Of a stretch of 64,000 nucleotides of DNA, positions 63,926 to 64,000 are shown piece by piece (the first letter of the stretch is position 1; the number at the start of each line of letters is the position of its first letter). Position numbers and translations under genes: made by a program. The notes under the pieces were generated by a model. That model saw nothing but the letters and a program-made list of their open reading frames with translations. It did no database searches and was not told where the DNA came from. Origin of the DNA: Lactarius indigo (Eukaryota > Basidiomycota > Agaricomycetes > Russulales > Russulaceae); NCBI GenBank assembly GCA_025766275.1, contig JAFKAC010000001.1, positions 3,658,001 through 3,722,000 of the forward strand, written 5' to 3'.

Positions 63926-64000
63926 CTTTTGTAGATAACAATGTATTTGAGTAGATGTAGTATAATGCCAAATCCCTAAGCTCACAACACATTGCATTAC

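Overview
The window looks like a transposon-rich island in a filamentous basidiomycete (probably Agaricomycete) genome. Support: candidate introns are about 50 nt with GT..AG borders; gene fragments resemble Spt7 bromodomain, bHLH, WD40 and SUN-domain proteins; and it carries Ty1/copia, chromodomain Ty3/gypsy and LINE elements. I recognise no intact host gene. Host sequences are fragments, mostly interrupted by LTRs.

Layout. 1-5114: end of a proline-rich gene, truncated LTR (family C), Spt7-like bromodomain fragment (-), an unrecognised repeated coding family (E), and probable 5' exons of a bHLH gene. 5115-11490: complete copia element A1 (-) with an uninterrupted 1440-residue polyprotein, inserted in that bHLH gene, which resumes at 11496. 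12.5-15 kb: WD40 gene split by an A solo LTR. 16-22 kb: hydrophobic ORFs, an A solo LTR, a tiny poly(A) retroposition scar and a SUN-domain pseudogene. 22.0-24.7 kb: A solo LTR and a degenerate 8-bp tandem array split by a family-D solo LTR. 24.95-26.01 kb: tRNA-headed SINE-like retroposon (-) with a 15-bp target duplication. 27.4-28.1 kb: second D solo LTR. 28.9-31.5 kb: decayed gypsy pol (G2, -). 31.5-52.1 kb: copia element B1 carrying complete gypsy element G1 (33533-41479, -), complete copia element A2 (43290-50249, +, itself interrupted by an A solo LTR) and another A solo LTR. 52.1-55.0 kb: the gag/protease half of G2, now inverted. 55.0-57.1 kb: the 3' half of a second B copy (-), hit by a C solo LTR. 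57.2-61.6 kb: A LTR debris hosting a B solo LTR and a 5'-truncated LINE, then another A solo LTR. 61.6-64 kb: a second family-E copy and low-complexity DNA.

How it fits together. Target-site duplications (TSDs) give the insertion order: G2, then the B copies, then G1, A2 and a solo A in B1, with a further solo A in A2. Most of the few differences between paired LTRs or TSDs are CpG-to-TpG/CpA changes, suggesting cytosine methylation and deamination.

The most unusual signal is an intron-like tandem duplication in the transcribed part of three LTR families (A, B, D). A segment ending in CAG is repeated, a GT splice donor directly follows copy 1 and copy 2 ends in the acceptor AG, giving 51-68 nt introns. 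LTR copies lacking the duplication look like the spliced product. A second strong result is a target-duplication swap showing that the 2.9-kb G2 segment between two inverted B copies has been inverted.
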